This document shows, one piece after another, positions 47,929-57,511 of a stretch of DNA of 64,000 bases. Both the position numbers and the translations under genes were made by a program. The DNA is from CAVVYA01 sp963752345. Its GTDB lineage: Bacteria; Pseudomonadota; Alphaproteobacteria; SMXQ01. The stretch covers positions 1 through 64,000 of the forward strand of contig CAVVYA010000023.1 in NCBI GenBank assembly GCA_963752345.1. Direction: 5' to 3'. Position 1 is the stretch's first letter. Each line of letters begins with the position of its first letter. Under the pieces are notes generated by a model that was given only the letters and a program-made list of their open reading frames with translations, made no database searches and was not told the DNA's origin.

Positions 47929-49398
47929 CTAGAGCGACAAGAACGGAAGCTCCTTCCCCCACTTGCGCTTGATTTCTTCGGCGTAGTTCGGATCCACGAT
48001 GTTCACCTTCGGGAACTGATCTTTCGTGTGATACGGCCGCACTGCATAGATCACGATGCGGCTGTTGGTGATGTCGCCGGATTCGCGCTTTTCGGCCGAC
48101 AACAACGGGTCGATATAGCCGGTCCAGCAGCCGTCAAAGATGTCGGTCTGGGTCTTCGGATCCCAGCGGGTCGAGACGGCCCACATCACCTCGGCCGGAT
48201 TGGTGATGTCGATGTCGTCATCGACGATGATGACGATGCGGCCGAGATAGGCATTCGATCCGGCACCGACCGCGACCAGGCCCGCCATCTTGGCGTGGCC
48301 CGGATGCAACTGCTGCAGCGAGATCACATGGATGAAGCGGGCGCCCCCGCCCGGCAGTTTGTAGACGCCCTTCACACCGGCGATGCCGGCCGCCTCCAGC
48401 TCATCCCACAAAGCTGCGGCGCGGAACAGGGCGGAACCTGCCGTCCCGAAATAAGTCGCCGGATAGGTTGGCTTCACCGGCGGCGCGCCGACGATGATCG
48501 GATTGTTGCGGTGATAGACCGCCTCCACCTTCAATGCTGGTTCCGGACGATGACCCGAGGCGTAATAGCCCGGCCATTCGCCGAACGGGCCTTCGGGAAT
48601 TGCGAATTCCTCCGGCGGCGGCATGGTGCCTTCGAACACCAGTTCAGCGTCGGCAGGAAATGGAATGCCGGTAATCGGCCCCTGGATCAGCGAGATCGGC
48701 TTGCCGATCGTCCCACCGGCAACGGCGAATTCCGACACGCCAGGGCCCGGCGTCGCGGCTGCGGCAGCACCCAGCACCGGCGCCTGGCCGACGCTGATCA
48801 CCATCGGGCAGGCCTTGCCCTTTTCCCACCATTTGCGGCGAATGACGTCGCCATGTTTGCCGGGCTCTATGAACACCGCCATGGTCTTCTTGTCATGCAC
48901 CATGACGCGGTAGGTACCGACATTGACCCAGTCGCTGTCAGGATCCTTGGTGATCACCAGACATTCGGTGCCGATGTAACGGCCGCCGTCATCCTTGTGC
49001 CATTTAGGCGCCGGGAACGACAGGACGTCCACCGCATCGCCGGTCTGGCTGTTTTCCATCACCGGGCCGGTATTGACGAACACTGGCGGAAGCGGTTCGG
49101 CGCTCTTGCGCCGGTGCTTGCGATAGCTCTGCACCACTTCGAGGCCGACGCCGTTCGACAGAATCTTCGACGAGCGGATGTTCACCGCCACGCGATGGCC
49201 GGGGGGAAAGCCTTTGATATTCTGGAAGACGAGGACCTGGGGATCCTGCTGCTTGAGGCTGAGCTCGTACAGCGCACCGATCTCGTGATCCACGTCGGCA
49301 CCGTTGATCACATGGAGATTGCCGAGTTGCTCGGAATACTCCAGGCATTTGCGCAGGTCCGCGAGAGCTTCGCCACGCCGGCTGTCTTCATTGCTCAC
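47929..49398 (-). CDS. UbiD-family (prenylated-FMN) decarboxylase
   Basis: Intact, 489 aa from the GTG ending at 49398, which has AGGGGAG at good spacing; an ATG seven codons earlier precedes that site. UbiD enzymes reversibly decarboxylate aromatic or alpha,beta-unsaturated acids using prenylated FMN. Motifs: NVGTYRVMVHDKKTMAVFI, GKHGDVIRRKWWEKGKACP and EGPFGEWPGYY with the catalytic Glu region. No UbiX prenyltransferase gene is in the window, so the cofactor must come from elsewhere. Site D lies 104 bases upstream. Confidence 0.93.
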   Translation of the reverse strand: MSNEDSRRGEALADLRKCLEYSEQLGNLHVINGADVDHEIGALYELSLKQQDPQVLVFQNIKGFPPGHRVAVNIRSSKILSNGVGLEVVQSYRKHRRKSAEPLPPVFVNTGPVMENSQTGDAVDVLSFPAPKWHKDDGGRYIGTECLVITKDPDSDWVNVGTYRVMVHDKKTMAVFIEPGKHGDVIRRKWWEKGKACPMVISVGQAPVLGAAAAATPGPGVSEFAVAGGTIGKPISLIQGPITGIPFPADAELVFEGTMPPPEEFAIPEGPFGEWPGYYASGHRPEPALKVEAVYHRNNPIIVGAPPVKPTYPATYFGTAGSALFRAAALWDELEAAGIAGVKGVYKLPGGGARFIHVISLQQLHPGHAKMAGLVAVGAGSNAYLGRIVIIVDDDIDITNPAEVMWAVSTRWDPKTQTDIFDGCWTGYIDPLLSAEKRESGDITNSRIVIYAVRPYHTKDQFPKVNIVDPNYAEEIKRKWGKELPFLSL

Positions 49399-49501
49399 GT
49401 AATATCTCCCCTTCAGCATGGATTTCGGTCGGACCGAGACCGGGCGCCTCCGCTCCTCGTTGACGCAAAGAGACTGGGCGCATGTTTATTAGTAAAACTA
49501 C

Positions 49502-49516
49502 GTTCTACTTTTAAAC
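49502..49516. promoter_or_regulatory. Island operator, site D (UbiD promoter)
   Basis: GTTCTACTTTTAAAC, preceded by AAAACTAC. The ten bases AAAACTACGT are identical to those at site C upstream of cupin B, followed by a similar T/A-rich core and TTTAAA. The palindrome is weaker than at other sites. Confidence 0.5.
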
Positions 49517-49571
49517 AGCGTATCTCCGTGCCGCGGGGCCGTCAACGGCAACCCGCAGCGTGCGCTTCGAA

Positions 49572-50450
49572 TCAGTTTTTCTTGGGCTGAGCAGACGACT
49601 GATTGCCGAGCGCCAGAATATCCATGGCACCGCGGCCGTCTCGCACGGCGGCGCGTAAATCGGCGCGCATCAGTTCGTAGAGACGCAGCAGATGTGGGTC
49701 GAGGTCCGCCGGCAGCTCCAGACAGTCGAGATCCTTGAGGCAGCGCTGAATCGAGAAGCCTGCCTGAAAATCGCTGCCGATGACCGTCGGCAATCGATCG
49801 TTGATCAGTGGATGCGCCGGGGCGCCTTTCGTCAACAGGCTCATGACAGCGTCTTCGGGAAGCCCGAGTTGCCGCCCCAGACCGAGACCTTGCGCAAAGG
49901 CGAAGTTGTAGGCGAGATAGACATACTGATTGATCGCCTTCAGCAGGCTGGCCGAGCCGCTCTCGCCCGCGTAGTGGACATCGCGCCCGATCTGCTGAAG
50001 CAGCGGGTGCACGGTATCGAACGCCGTACGCGCGCCGCTCACCACGACGACAAGATCGCCGGTCTCGGCGCCGCGCTCCCCGCCGCTCACCGGCGCGTCG
50101 AGATAAAAGCCGCCAGCGGCGCTAGTTTTGTCCGCCCAGGACTTGGCGGTGCTCGGCGGCATGGTGGTCAGGTCCAAGACGACCGCGCCCTTGCGGATGC
50201 CCCCCGCGAGCCAGCGATCGAGCACATTCGCGACAACCGCCGGCGTCGGCAGGCAGAGAACCGCCTGCGCGTGATCGAGTCGAGCCATATCGTCGCTGCT
50301 GACGGCCACCGCGCCGAGGGCCACAAGGGTCTCCATGGCCGCGGCGTTTTCATCGTAGACGTGGATGTTCAGCTCTGCCGCAAGCAGCCGCTTGACGATG
50401 CGCTCACCCATCTTTCCGACGCCGACGAACAGAACCGGTTCGCGCTGCAC
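49572..50450 (-). CDS. NAD(P)-dependent beta-hydroxyacid dehydrogenase (3-hydroxyisobutyrate dehydrogenase family)
   Basis: Intact 292-aa protein, GTG start, MQREPVLFVGVGKMGERIVK with the GxGxMG coenzyme motif. The substrate motif DAPVSGGERGAETGDLVVVV and the catalytic-Lys region GSASLLKAINQYVYL are conserved. It lies 15 bases after the Rieske oxygenase gene as the last gene of the cupin-AAA operon. May oxidise a hydroxyacid product of the pathway. Confidence 0.91.
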   Translation of the reverse strand: MQREPVLFVGVGKMGERIVKRLLAAELNIHVYDENAAAMETLVALGAVAVSSDDMARLDHAQAVLCLPTPAVVANVLDRWLAGGIRKGAVVLDLTTMPPSTAKSWADKTSAAGGFYLDAPVSGGERGAETGDLVVVVSGARTAFDTVHPLLQQIGRDVHYAGESGSASLLKAINQYVYLAYNFAFAQGLGLGRQLGLPEDAVMSLLTKGAPAHPLINDRLPTVIGSDFQAGFSIQRCLKDLDCLELPADLDPHLLRLYELMRADLRAAVRDGRGAMDILALGNQSSAQPKKN

Positions 50451-50465
50451 GACCGAGAATCCTGT

Positions 50466-51525
50466 TCAGGTCGCCGCTGTCTGCAATCCGACGGGCGGCC
50501 GCTGCGCGTGGCGTTCGTTGATGCGCCGGGCCTGCTTCTCCGCCTCCTGCGCATAGAGCCGCCGGATGCGCGCCACGCCCACGTCGGTCTGGATCAGCGA
50601 TTCGCGCAGGTCGGTGTCGAGGCAGATACCCTCGAGCATGGCGCGGTCCTGTTCGACCACATGGCGGTGCCGCTCTTCGAGTCGGTTCTTATAGAGGAAC
50701 CGCCACATGTTGCGGCGCCAGCCCTGCGATTCCTGATAGCGCATGAACCACACCAGCGTGTGGTTCTCGTCAATCGGAGTTCTGGTGACTGATGATGGTG
50801 AAGAAGTTTCCGCCCGCCGCCTTCGGATAGGGAATGCTGGTGAACACCCAGTAATTGTTGCCTTCCTTGTGGATCACTTCCGTGCGGTCGATGTTCACGC
50901 CGCGCTGGTTGTCGCGTTCGATGAAGAAGCCGGTTGGCGTATCGTTGATCTTGATGACGCTCTGTTTCACGCCGTAGGCCAAGGTAAAGGATTCCGCGTG
51001 GAGATAGATGGCGTGCATCGGATCGAGCCGGTTGTCCAACGACATCCGATAGTTGCACTGCCATTCCTCGGCATAGATGAAGCCCGACCATTTGTTGGAG
51101 ATGAGCTGCTGCGGCAGTTCGAGCTCCGGCACGTAATCGTCGAGACCGTCGGAGAAATAGACGAAGATCGCATCGGCCGCCTCGCGCACCGGATAGCCGG
51201 TGATCATCTTGCGTCCGACCAGCGGACAGTCATGAACCGGCGGGACTGCGGTCACCGTCCCGGTGCCATCCACAGTCAACCCGTGATAGGCGCAGGACAG
51301 GCCCTCGGGCACGACACGCCCCATGGAAAGCGGCGCGCGGCGATGCGGGCAGACATCTTCCACGCAATGGACCGCACCATCGGCGGCGCGCCACAAGGCG
51401 AGCTTGCGATTGAGGCGTTTCAGCCCGATCGGTTTGCTGCCGACCTCGCTGGCGCGGCACACCAGATACCACTGATTGAGAAGGCCGGTCTTCAGGATGT
51501 CTTCGGCAGTCACTTGAGAAGTCAT
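50466..51525 (-). CDS. Rieske non-haem iron oxygenase (alpha subunit type), one frameshift
   Basis: About 352 aa. The [2Fe-2S] ligands are in CPHRRAPLSMG and CAYHGLTVD. The mononuclear-iron region is DNRLDPMHAIYLHAES. Start MTSQVTAEDILK. A frame change near 50770 is caused by an extra A: removing it gives the family's expected SHQTPIDENHTLVWF. The C-terminus contains WRRNMWRFLYKNRLEER. A separate reductase is not nearby. Typical substrates of this class are aromatic acids and O-methyl aromatics. Confidence 0.9.
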
Positions 51526-51590
51526 GGGGCGCTCCAGCAGAACCTGATCAAAAACGCACAGCCTATTTGCCGAGTTGCGCAAATTCGGCT

Positions 51591-51767
51591 TCAAGACTTC
51601 TCCGCAGTCCACATTTGATCGTTCAGGGGCTTGACGCCGAGAGAATTCAGGCCGGATGCCAGGCCTTCGAGATTGTCGACGCCACGGCCGAGCAATTCCT
51701 CGACTCCATCCCCAAGCTTGTTTTCGTAGGCCAAATGGCCGTTTTCAGACGCACTCGTTCCGCTCAT
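51591..51767 (-). CDS. Small 58-aa protein (recombinase-like helix-turn-helix type)
   Basis: A short ORF, MSGTSASENGHLAYENKLGD then VEELLGRGVDNLEGLASGLN and WTAEKS, following GGAG. The pattern YENxLGDxxExxxxxGxxxLxxLxxxLNxxG-x-W[TS] matches small proteins annotated as recombinase-like helix-turn-helix domain that accompany Rieske oxygenase genes. It lies 65 bases upstream of the Rieske gene and 57 bases after TctC copy 9, all on the same strand. Role unknown; perhaps an accessory to the oxygenase. Confidence 0.7.
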   Translation of the reverse strand: MSGTSASENGHLAYENKLGDGVEELLGRGVDNLEGLASGLNSLGVKPLNDQMWTAEKS

Positions 51768-51824
51768 CGTGTTTCTCCGTAGTCACAGGCGTCGCCCGGT
51801 CGTGACGCACACTCCGTCATTCGC

Positions 51825-52880
51825 CTAATTCCGTCCCATCATGCCCATCGCCTTGCGAATGATCGGCTGCGGCGTGCGGTAGAATTCGGCAAACTGCTCG
51901 GCGACTTTCTGTCCGTCCTGCGGTTGAATTTGCATCTGCGCCTTGGCCGCGTGGGCCAGCAGGGCAGGATCGTTCATCGCGTCCATAAATGCCTTGCGCA
52001 ATGCCGCAGCGATATCGCCCGGCACATCGGGTGGCGCCATGATCGGACGAGTGAGTTCGATCTGCCCAAAGATCAGGCGGGCGATGGCGCGTTCTTCGTC
52101 GCTCTTCAGCCGGTCATAGATATTGATCGCATCGCCGAAGAACGGCTCGTTCTCGTTACCGAACTGGACGAGGATCTTAAGGTTTCCCGCCTTAATGTCG
52201 TCGCCGAAGGCGGCCTTGGCCGACGACACGAACAAGCCGCAGGCGGCGTTGACCTCGCCACGGCGCATGGCGAGATTGATGTCGCCGGCGCCCTGGTAGC
52301 CATTGATGATCTTGACCTTGGCACCGAGCAGCTCTTTCAGCACCATCGGCTGCTGGAAGAGATAGCTCGCGGTGCCGCCGGTCGCTCCGAACGTGACCTC
52401 GCGCTTGAACAGATCGTCGAAATGCGTGATTCCCGATGTGTGCCAGGCGGCGCATCCCGCCTTGTCGACATCCATGTTGCCAAGCCAGGTGAACTTCATG
52501 GTGTCGAACTGCGCGGCCTTGTTGCCGAACAACGGTTCCAGCGCGGCCGCTGGCGTCGTGATGCCGATATAGGAGCCGTCTTTCGGCAGGACGTTATAAA
52601 GCTCATTCAGAACTTTGACGCCGGCGGCCCCGGGCGCGTTGCGCGGCACGACCGTCGGGTTTCCCGGCACATGCTTGCCGAGATGGAGAGCGAGCAGGCG
52701 ACCATAGGTGTCGTAACCGCCGCCCGGGCCAGTGCCGATCAGGAGGTTCAGGGATTTTCCGCGATAGAAATCCTGAACGGTATCCGCTTGTGCCCCAGTC
52801 GCCACCATGCCGGCGAGCGTGGCAGCCAAGAAGGCCGGATGGAACCGGCGCCGGGTGTTTCTCTCCAAACTTTTTTTCAT
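51825..52880 (-). CDS. TctC/Bug-family periplasmic binding protein (copy 9)
   Basis: Intact 351-aa protein, start MKKSLERNTRRRFHPAFLAA. Signal peptide ends ATGAQA. Loop GPGGGYDTYGRLLALHLGKH; the usual NMPGAGS is NAPGAAGVK, and later NVLPKDGSYIG. C-terminus RPIMAPPDVPGDIAAALRKAF. It follows cupin A by 10 bases and precedes the small 58-aa gene. This places a binding protein inside the enzyme operon, so its ligand is probably the pathway substrate. Confidence 0.92.
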   Translation of the reverse strand: MKKSLERNTRRRFHPAFLAATLAGMVATGAQADTVQDFYRGKSLNLLIGTGPGGGYDTYGRLLALHLGKHVPGNPTVVPRNAPGAAGVKVLNELYNVLPKDGSYIGITTPAAALEPLFGNKAAQFDTMKFTWLGNMDVDKAGCAAWHTSGITHFDDLFKREVTFGATGGTASYLFQQPMVLKELLGAKVKIINGYQGAGDINLAMRRGEVNAACGLFVSSAKAAFGDDIKAGNLKILVQFGNENEPFFGDAINIYDRLKSDEERAIARLIFGQIELTRPIMAPPDVPGDIAAALRKAFMDAMNDPALLAHAAKAQMQIQPQDGQKVAEQFAEFYRTPQPIIRKAMGMMGRN

Positions 52881-52890
52881 CGTAGGTACC

Positions 52891-53403
52891 TCATCCTTTG
52901 AATTCCGGTGATACCTCGGTCTGTTGCAAGTCAGATGCCAAGTGCTCGATGATGGGGATGTTGATGAAGGCGACCCACTTGGACGGTTTGTCCGGGTCCA
53001 GGTTGAAGTGCACGTGCTCGACACCCTCGGGCTTCATCGGAAGCAGAACAAGATCGCCCTTCTCCCAGTCGACCCGCTCGTCATCGACGAGCGAATAGCC
53101 CTTGCCCTCCAACACATAGATCACCAGGCCGCCCTGATGGCGGTGCTTGCCGGAGCGCGTGCGAATCTCGTGTGTAAACACGCGCCAAGTCTGCAAGGGC
53201 GTGTCCTTGTGCGACAGCGGATCGAGATAATATTGCAGGCGACCCTGGCGCGTCAGCGCGACCTCGCGGTCGCTCGATTTCACGACCACCGGGCCGGTAA
53301 GATTGCGCGCGGCAAGCTCTTTGCGATAGGCCAGGACCTTCTCGTAATTGTTATTCTGGATCGGCGGACGTTCCCGCTCTCTTGTACGCTCGGTCTCAGC
53401 CAT
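52891..53403 (-). CDS. Cupin-domain protein A (metal ligands kept)
   Basis: Intact 170-aa single-cupin protein. Motif 1 is SGKHRHQGGLVIYVLEGKGY, retaining the His-x-His pair, and motif 2 has PMKPEGVEHVHFN. It is a paralogue of cupin B (55601-56110): shared positions include SG-x4-QGG-x-V-x3-LEG-[KR]-GY. The start directly abuts the AAA gene stop (TGAATG). Could be a dioxygenase or isomerase subunit, perhaps working with cupin B. Confidence 0.88.
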   Translation of the reverse strand: MAETERTRERERPPIQNNNYEKVLAYRKELAARNLTGPVVVKSSDREVALTRQGRLQYYLDPLSHKDTPLQTWRVFTHEIRTRSGKHRHQGGLVIYVLEGKGYSLVDDERVDWEKGDLVLLPMKPEGVEHVHFNLDPDKPSKWVAFINIPIIEHLASDLQQTEVSPEFKG

Positions 53404-55592
53404 TCACTTTGCTCCTTCCTGGTAAGCACGCTGCTCGGCTTCGAGTGCCTCCAACATATGGCTCAGTTGCGGCGCGGCGGCGCGCGTGAAATTGACGCTG
53501 CGAATGGCGGCTCGCTTTGCCTCGTCGCACAGATGCCGCAGCCTGGCGCCCGAAAAGCCATCGGTCGCACGGGCGATATGCTCGACGATATCCCCGAGTT
53601 CGGCCGAAGCCTCGCCCCACAGGCCGGAAAGATTGATGGCGAGAATTCTCGCGCCGGGCGGCCTCGTCCGGCATCGGCACATGGATATGCATGCCGAAGC
53701 GGCCCGGGCGCAGGACCGAGGGATCGATCAAATCGATGCGGTTAGTGGCGCCGAGCACGACGATGCCGGACAACTGCTCCATGCCGTCCATCTCGGCAAG
53801 CAGTTGGCTGACCACGCGATCGGTGGTCATCGACCCGCTATGCTCGCCACGCCGCGGCGCAATGGCGTCGAGCTGATCGAAGAACACCACGGTGGGCGCA
53901 ACCTGGCGCGCGATGCGGAAAATATGTCGCACGCCCTCTTCCGACTCGCCCAGCCACTTGGTGAACAGCTCGGGCCCATCGACCGCGATGAAATTGACAC
54001 CGCATTCCTTGGCGATGGCCTTGGCGAGCAGCGTCTTGCCGGTGCCGGAGGGCCCGTGCAGCAGAGCGCCGATATGCTGCGCCAGACCTGTCTTGCGCAG
54101 TAGCTGCGGATTGCGCAGCGGATGCTCGACGGCCTCCTGCAGACGACGCTTCACGGTGTCCAGTCCGCCGATGTCCTTCCAACTGACGTCCGGCACGCTG
54201 ATCAGGGTTTCGCGCAAGGCCGAAGGGCGCACCTGGGCCAACGCGCTTTCGAAATCCTCCTGCTCGACCAGCAAGGATTGCAGCGGAACTTTGAAGGCCG
54301 CCCGATGGTCGCTCAGACTCGCGGTGCTGCGCCGTAGCGCGCTTAATCCCGCGTCTCGGCAAAGCTCCATCAGATCGGCGCCGACGAAGCCATGGGTTCT
54401 CTTGGCCACCTCATCGAGAAATTTCTGCGCGCCGTCCGACAAGGGCATCTCGCGGGCATGAATTTCGAGAATTTCCCGGCGGCCGGCTTCATCCGGCGGA
54501 CCGACGAAGATTTCGCGGTCGAAACGACCCGGGCGGCGGAATGCGGGGTCGACGGAATCGACCCGGTTCGTGGTGCCGATGACGATCACGGAATTCGACG
54601 CGCTTCAAGCCGTCCATCAAGGATAGCAGTTGCGTCACGGACCGGATGTCGGCATGGGCGCCGGTCTCGCCGCGCTTGGGCGCCATGGCATCCAATTCGT
54701 CGATGAAGATGATCGACGGCGCATGATGGCCAGCCTCGCTGAAGATGCGACGCAGGTTGGCTTCCGTTTCGCCGGTGTAAGTGCCGATGATGTCGGGGCC
54801 GTTAATATAATAGAAATGCGCCTCGACCTCGTTGGCGATGGCGCGCGCGAGGTGGGTCTTACCGGCACCCGGCGGCCCATACAGGATGATGCCGCGCGGC
54901 GGGTTGATGCCAAGATGGCGATAGACTTGGGGAAACTTCAGCGGCAGCTGGATCAATTCGCGAACCAGCTTGATCTGGCGCCCCATGCCGCCGACATCCT
55001 CGAACGTCACCTCGAAGGCGCCGTCGGGCACGTGGGAGTTGCCGTGATGGAGGACGATCTCGGTGTCCTCGGTGACATAACCGGAGCCGTCCGCGACCTG
55101 ATGGATTTCGTAGGTCGTGCCGGCCTGCGAATTGGCAAACGGTATGTAGAGCACGGCGCCGCGGCTCGCCGGCGTGCGGCTTTCGACCAAGGCGCGCTTG
55201 AGGTGCGGCAACAGATCATGGGCGGTCGAAACATCGACTGCAGGAAGCAATTCCACCTTCTTCGCCGGCGCGAGCGCTGCCGGCTCCACTTCCAATGTCT
55301 CGTTGAGATGGGCCTTGAGCGTCTGCCGGGCAAAGCGATCAATGCGGATCACGCCGGTGCCCCTGTCCGACTCGCGCGGCGCGCTGAGGCGCGCGAGCAT
55401 GCTGCGTCCCCGCTCGGTCGCCAGCCGCACCACGTCGTCCGCCACGACGTTCATTGCCTCCATCAAGTCGCCGTCAAGGGTGGCGAGCAGACGGCTGCTG
55501 GTCGCGAACTCGCTCGCCAGATGGTCGACCGTCGCATGGCAATGCGCTTTCGCACCATGGGCATGAACGGGCTTCGGAAACTGGGTAGCCAT
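53404..55592 (-). CDS. CDC48-like double AAA+ ATPase, two frameshifts
   Basis: About 729 aa. Residues 1-195 are an N-domain with no clear match. AAA domain 1: Walker A GPPGAGKT (239-246), Walker B IIFIDELDAMAP (about 294-305), sensor TTNRVDSVDPAF and RRPGRFDREI. AAA domain 2: Walker A GPSGTGKT (about 514), Walker B VVFFDQLDAIAP, in which Gln (codon CAG, 53873-53875) replaces the catalytic Glu, then ATNRIDLIDPSVLRPGRF. Frame changes near 54600 and 53650 are needed. Hexameric unfoldase or remodelling ATPase by family. It is flanked by two paralogous cupin genes (8-base gap upstream, zero-base downstream), so a role in assembling or repairing the pathway's enzymes is plausible but unproven. Confidence 0.88.
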
Positions 55593-55600
55593 GGTGTACG

Positions 55601-56110
55601 TTACCGTTTGTAGTCGGGCGAATCTTCCAGCAGCTCGAACCCGCATCCGCGATCCACGCCGACGCTTTCGAACCAATTTGGTTCGGTGACGAGAAACTTC
55701 GCGGTCACCTCCGAATCGGTATTGAAGTGCTGGACCACGATACCATCGCTGCGCAGGGGCAGATTGAGCAGGTCGGCGGCTTGCCAATTGTGTTTCACGC
55801 CGTCGATCAGCGTGTAGCCGCGACCTTCAAGAATCAGCATCACCTGACCACCCTGAAACTTGAGGCGCCCCGAGCGGCTGCCCGGCGGAATTTCCTGAGC
55901 GAAAAACAGGAAGCTCGACAGAACCGTGTCGGTGATCTCCGGATGGAGATACCAGCGAATCAACCCCAATGGACTGTTCTCGAGCGGCAGATCGCGTTCC
56001 TTGACGACCTGAATTCCGTTCTTTCTCTGGGCGCGCTGCTTGTCGCGCAGGGCGATCAAGGCGTCCCAGTAATTCTTTTCCGCCAAACGGATCTTGCGCT
56101 CACTATCCAC
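55601..56110 (-). CDS. Cupin-domain protein B (metal ligands lost)
   Basis: Intact 169-aa paralogue of cupin A. Motif 1 reads SGRLKFQGGQVMLILEGRGY: Leu-Lys-Phe stands where cupin A has His-Arg-His, so the usual metal site is not formed. Motif 2 keeps one His (IVVQHFN). It is the first gene of the operon, 71 bases downstream of site C, and ends 8 bases before the AAA gene. A structural partner of cupin A is the simplest idea. Confidence 0.88.
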   Translation of the reverse strand: MDSERKIRLAEKNYWDALIALRDKQRAQRKNGIQVVKERDLPLENSPLGLIRWYLHPEITDTVLSSFLFFAQEIPPGSRSGRLKFQGGQVMLILEGRGYTLIDGVKHNWQAADLLNLPLRSDGIVVQHFNTDSEVTAKFLVTEPNWFESVGVDRGCGFELLEDSPDYKR

Positions 56111-56180
56111 TGGTGGTCTCCCCTAAGCACCATCGCGCCGCATATCCCAATATCATAGGGCGCGGCCACGTCAAAACTAC

Positions 56181-56196
56181 GTCTCATATTTAAAAC
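56181..56196. promoter_or_regulatory. Island operator, site C (cupin B promoter)
   Basis: GTCTCATATTTAAAAC lies within a longer imperfect palindrome: AACTACGTCTCA and TAAAACGTTGTT agree at 9 of 12 positions when one is reverse-complemented. Located 71 bases upstream of cupin B. Confidence 0.6.
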
Positions 56197-56410
56197 GTTG
56201 TTTCTTATACAGGAAGGATGGCGGAGTTGCCGGCCTGAGTTAAGCGCGTGACACGGCAGGTGCGGGGACAGCCGTGGAGCAGGGCATGCGGTACCAGTGC
56301 ATGCCGTTGCGACACGAACGTCGAGAGCGGCTCGAGCAGCGCAACCGACGAGCGTCTCCATCACGCTCCAATACGACCAATGCACTGTCCGACGGGTCTG
56401 GCGCCCATGA

Positions 56411-56446
56411 AAAAGCCGAGCCGAAAGTTTCCTCGGCTCGGCTTTT
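56411..56446 (-). terminator. Rho-independent terminator after TctC copy 10
   Basis: AAAAGCCGAGCCGA and TCGGCTCGGCTTTT are perfect 14-base complementary arms around an 8-base loop, with a T-run at either end. It lies 22 bases past the stop of TctC copy 10, and cleanly separates that unit from the cupin-AAA operon. Confidence 0.88.
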
Positions 56447-56467
56447 CCTCCGCGCAACCGACCGCGA

Positions 56468-57511
56468 TCACTGCAGGTTGAGCGTCTTCTTGATGTCCTT
56501 CACGACTTCGTCGCGGTTGACCATAACCCGCTCGAGTTCGGCCTGAATTCGCTGCCCTTGCGGGGATAGACTTCGAGATTGAGCTTCTTCATCTGCGCGA
56601 GATAAGCAGGATCCGCCATCGTCTTATCGAATGCCGCCTGAAGCAGCGCCAGCCGGTCTTTCGGCACACCGGGCGGCGCGAAGACGGATCGGCCGGTGCG
56701 CTGGGTGATCTCCAACAACGCGACCATGGCTTTTTCTCGCGGCTCCGTGACCAAGTCCGAAATAGCCGGCACGCCAGGGGGCAGATCCGGGTCTTTGGGA
56801 CCGAATTGCAGCAGGTAGCTCAACTGGCCTTCGTTGACCCAATGGGGGCGCAAGACCTTCCAACTCGCCCATTGGTTGGTGCGCCCGTCGATCTCCTTGC
56901 GCTCCATGGCGAAGGTGAGCGCCTCGCCGCCGCCGGCATAGCCTTTGACGATCTTGAACTTGGTGCCGAGCAGGGCATTGGCCAGCGCGGGCTGCAGCGA
57001 ATTCGACGCGATGGTCGCCGTCGCGCCGACGACGGTTTCTTTCTTTCTTCGCGTCCTCGAGCGTCAGAACGCCGGTCGACTTGAAGACCGCGAGGACGTC
57101 GGTCATGGTCGCGATGGTGCCGATCCAGCCAAACTTGCTCGAATCGAATCGCACCTGTTCCGGGTCGAGGGATTCGGCGAGCAGTATCTCCGCCGGGCAG
57201 ATCGCGATGACCGTGCCGTCCTTGGCCGCCAGATTATAAACATGGCTGGCCGCTGTGACGCCTGCCGATCCTGGCATGTTTTGGATGATGATGTTGGGAC
57301 GCCCGGGGATCTGCTGTTGCAGGAAAGGCATTGTGGCGCGCGCATAAAGGTCATAGCCGCCACCGGCACCCGTGCCGACGATCAGGGTGATGGATTTCCC
57401 GGCATAGAAATTGTTCGCCGCGTCGTCCGCTGCCTGGGCGAACGTTGCCGCGCTCAGGGCAAGTCCCGTGACCGCACCCGCCAGCGCCGTCAAACCGCTT
57501 TTCCGCATCAC
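56468..57511 (-). CDS. TctC/Bug-family periplasmic binding protein (copy 10), two frameshifts
   Basis: About 346 aa. Signal peptide MMRKSGLTALAGAVTGLALS to about residue 28. Loop GAGGGYDLYARATMPFLQQQ, then NMPGSAGVTAASHVYNLAAK. Frame changes near 57045 (in the KKE/ETVV region) and 56545; the corrected C-terminus reads QAELERVMVNRDEVVKDI and ends at 56468. It follows the DHPD-like gene (57608-58576) on the same strand, 96 bases apart. Confidence 0.87.

Noticed and set aside
54630..55613. Plus-strand ORF of 327 codons
   Set aside because: Antisense to the AAA ATPase gene, which has Walker and sensor motifs.
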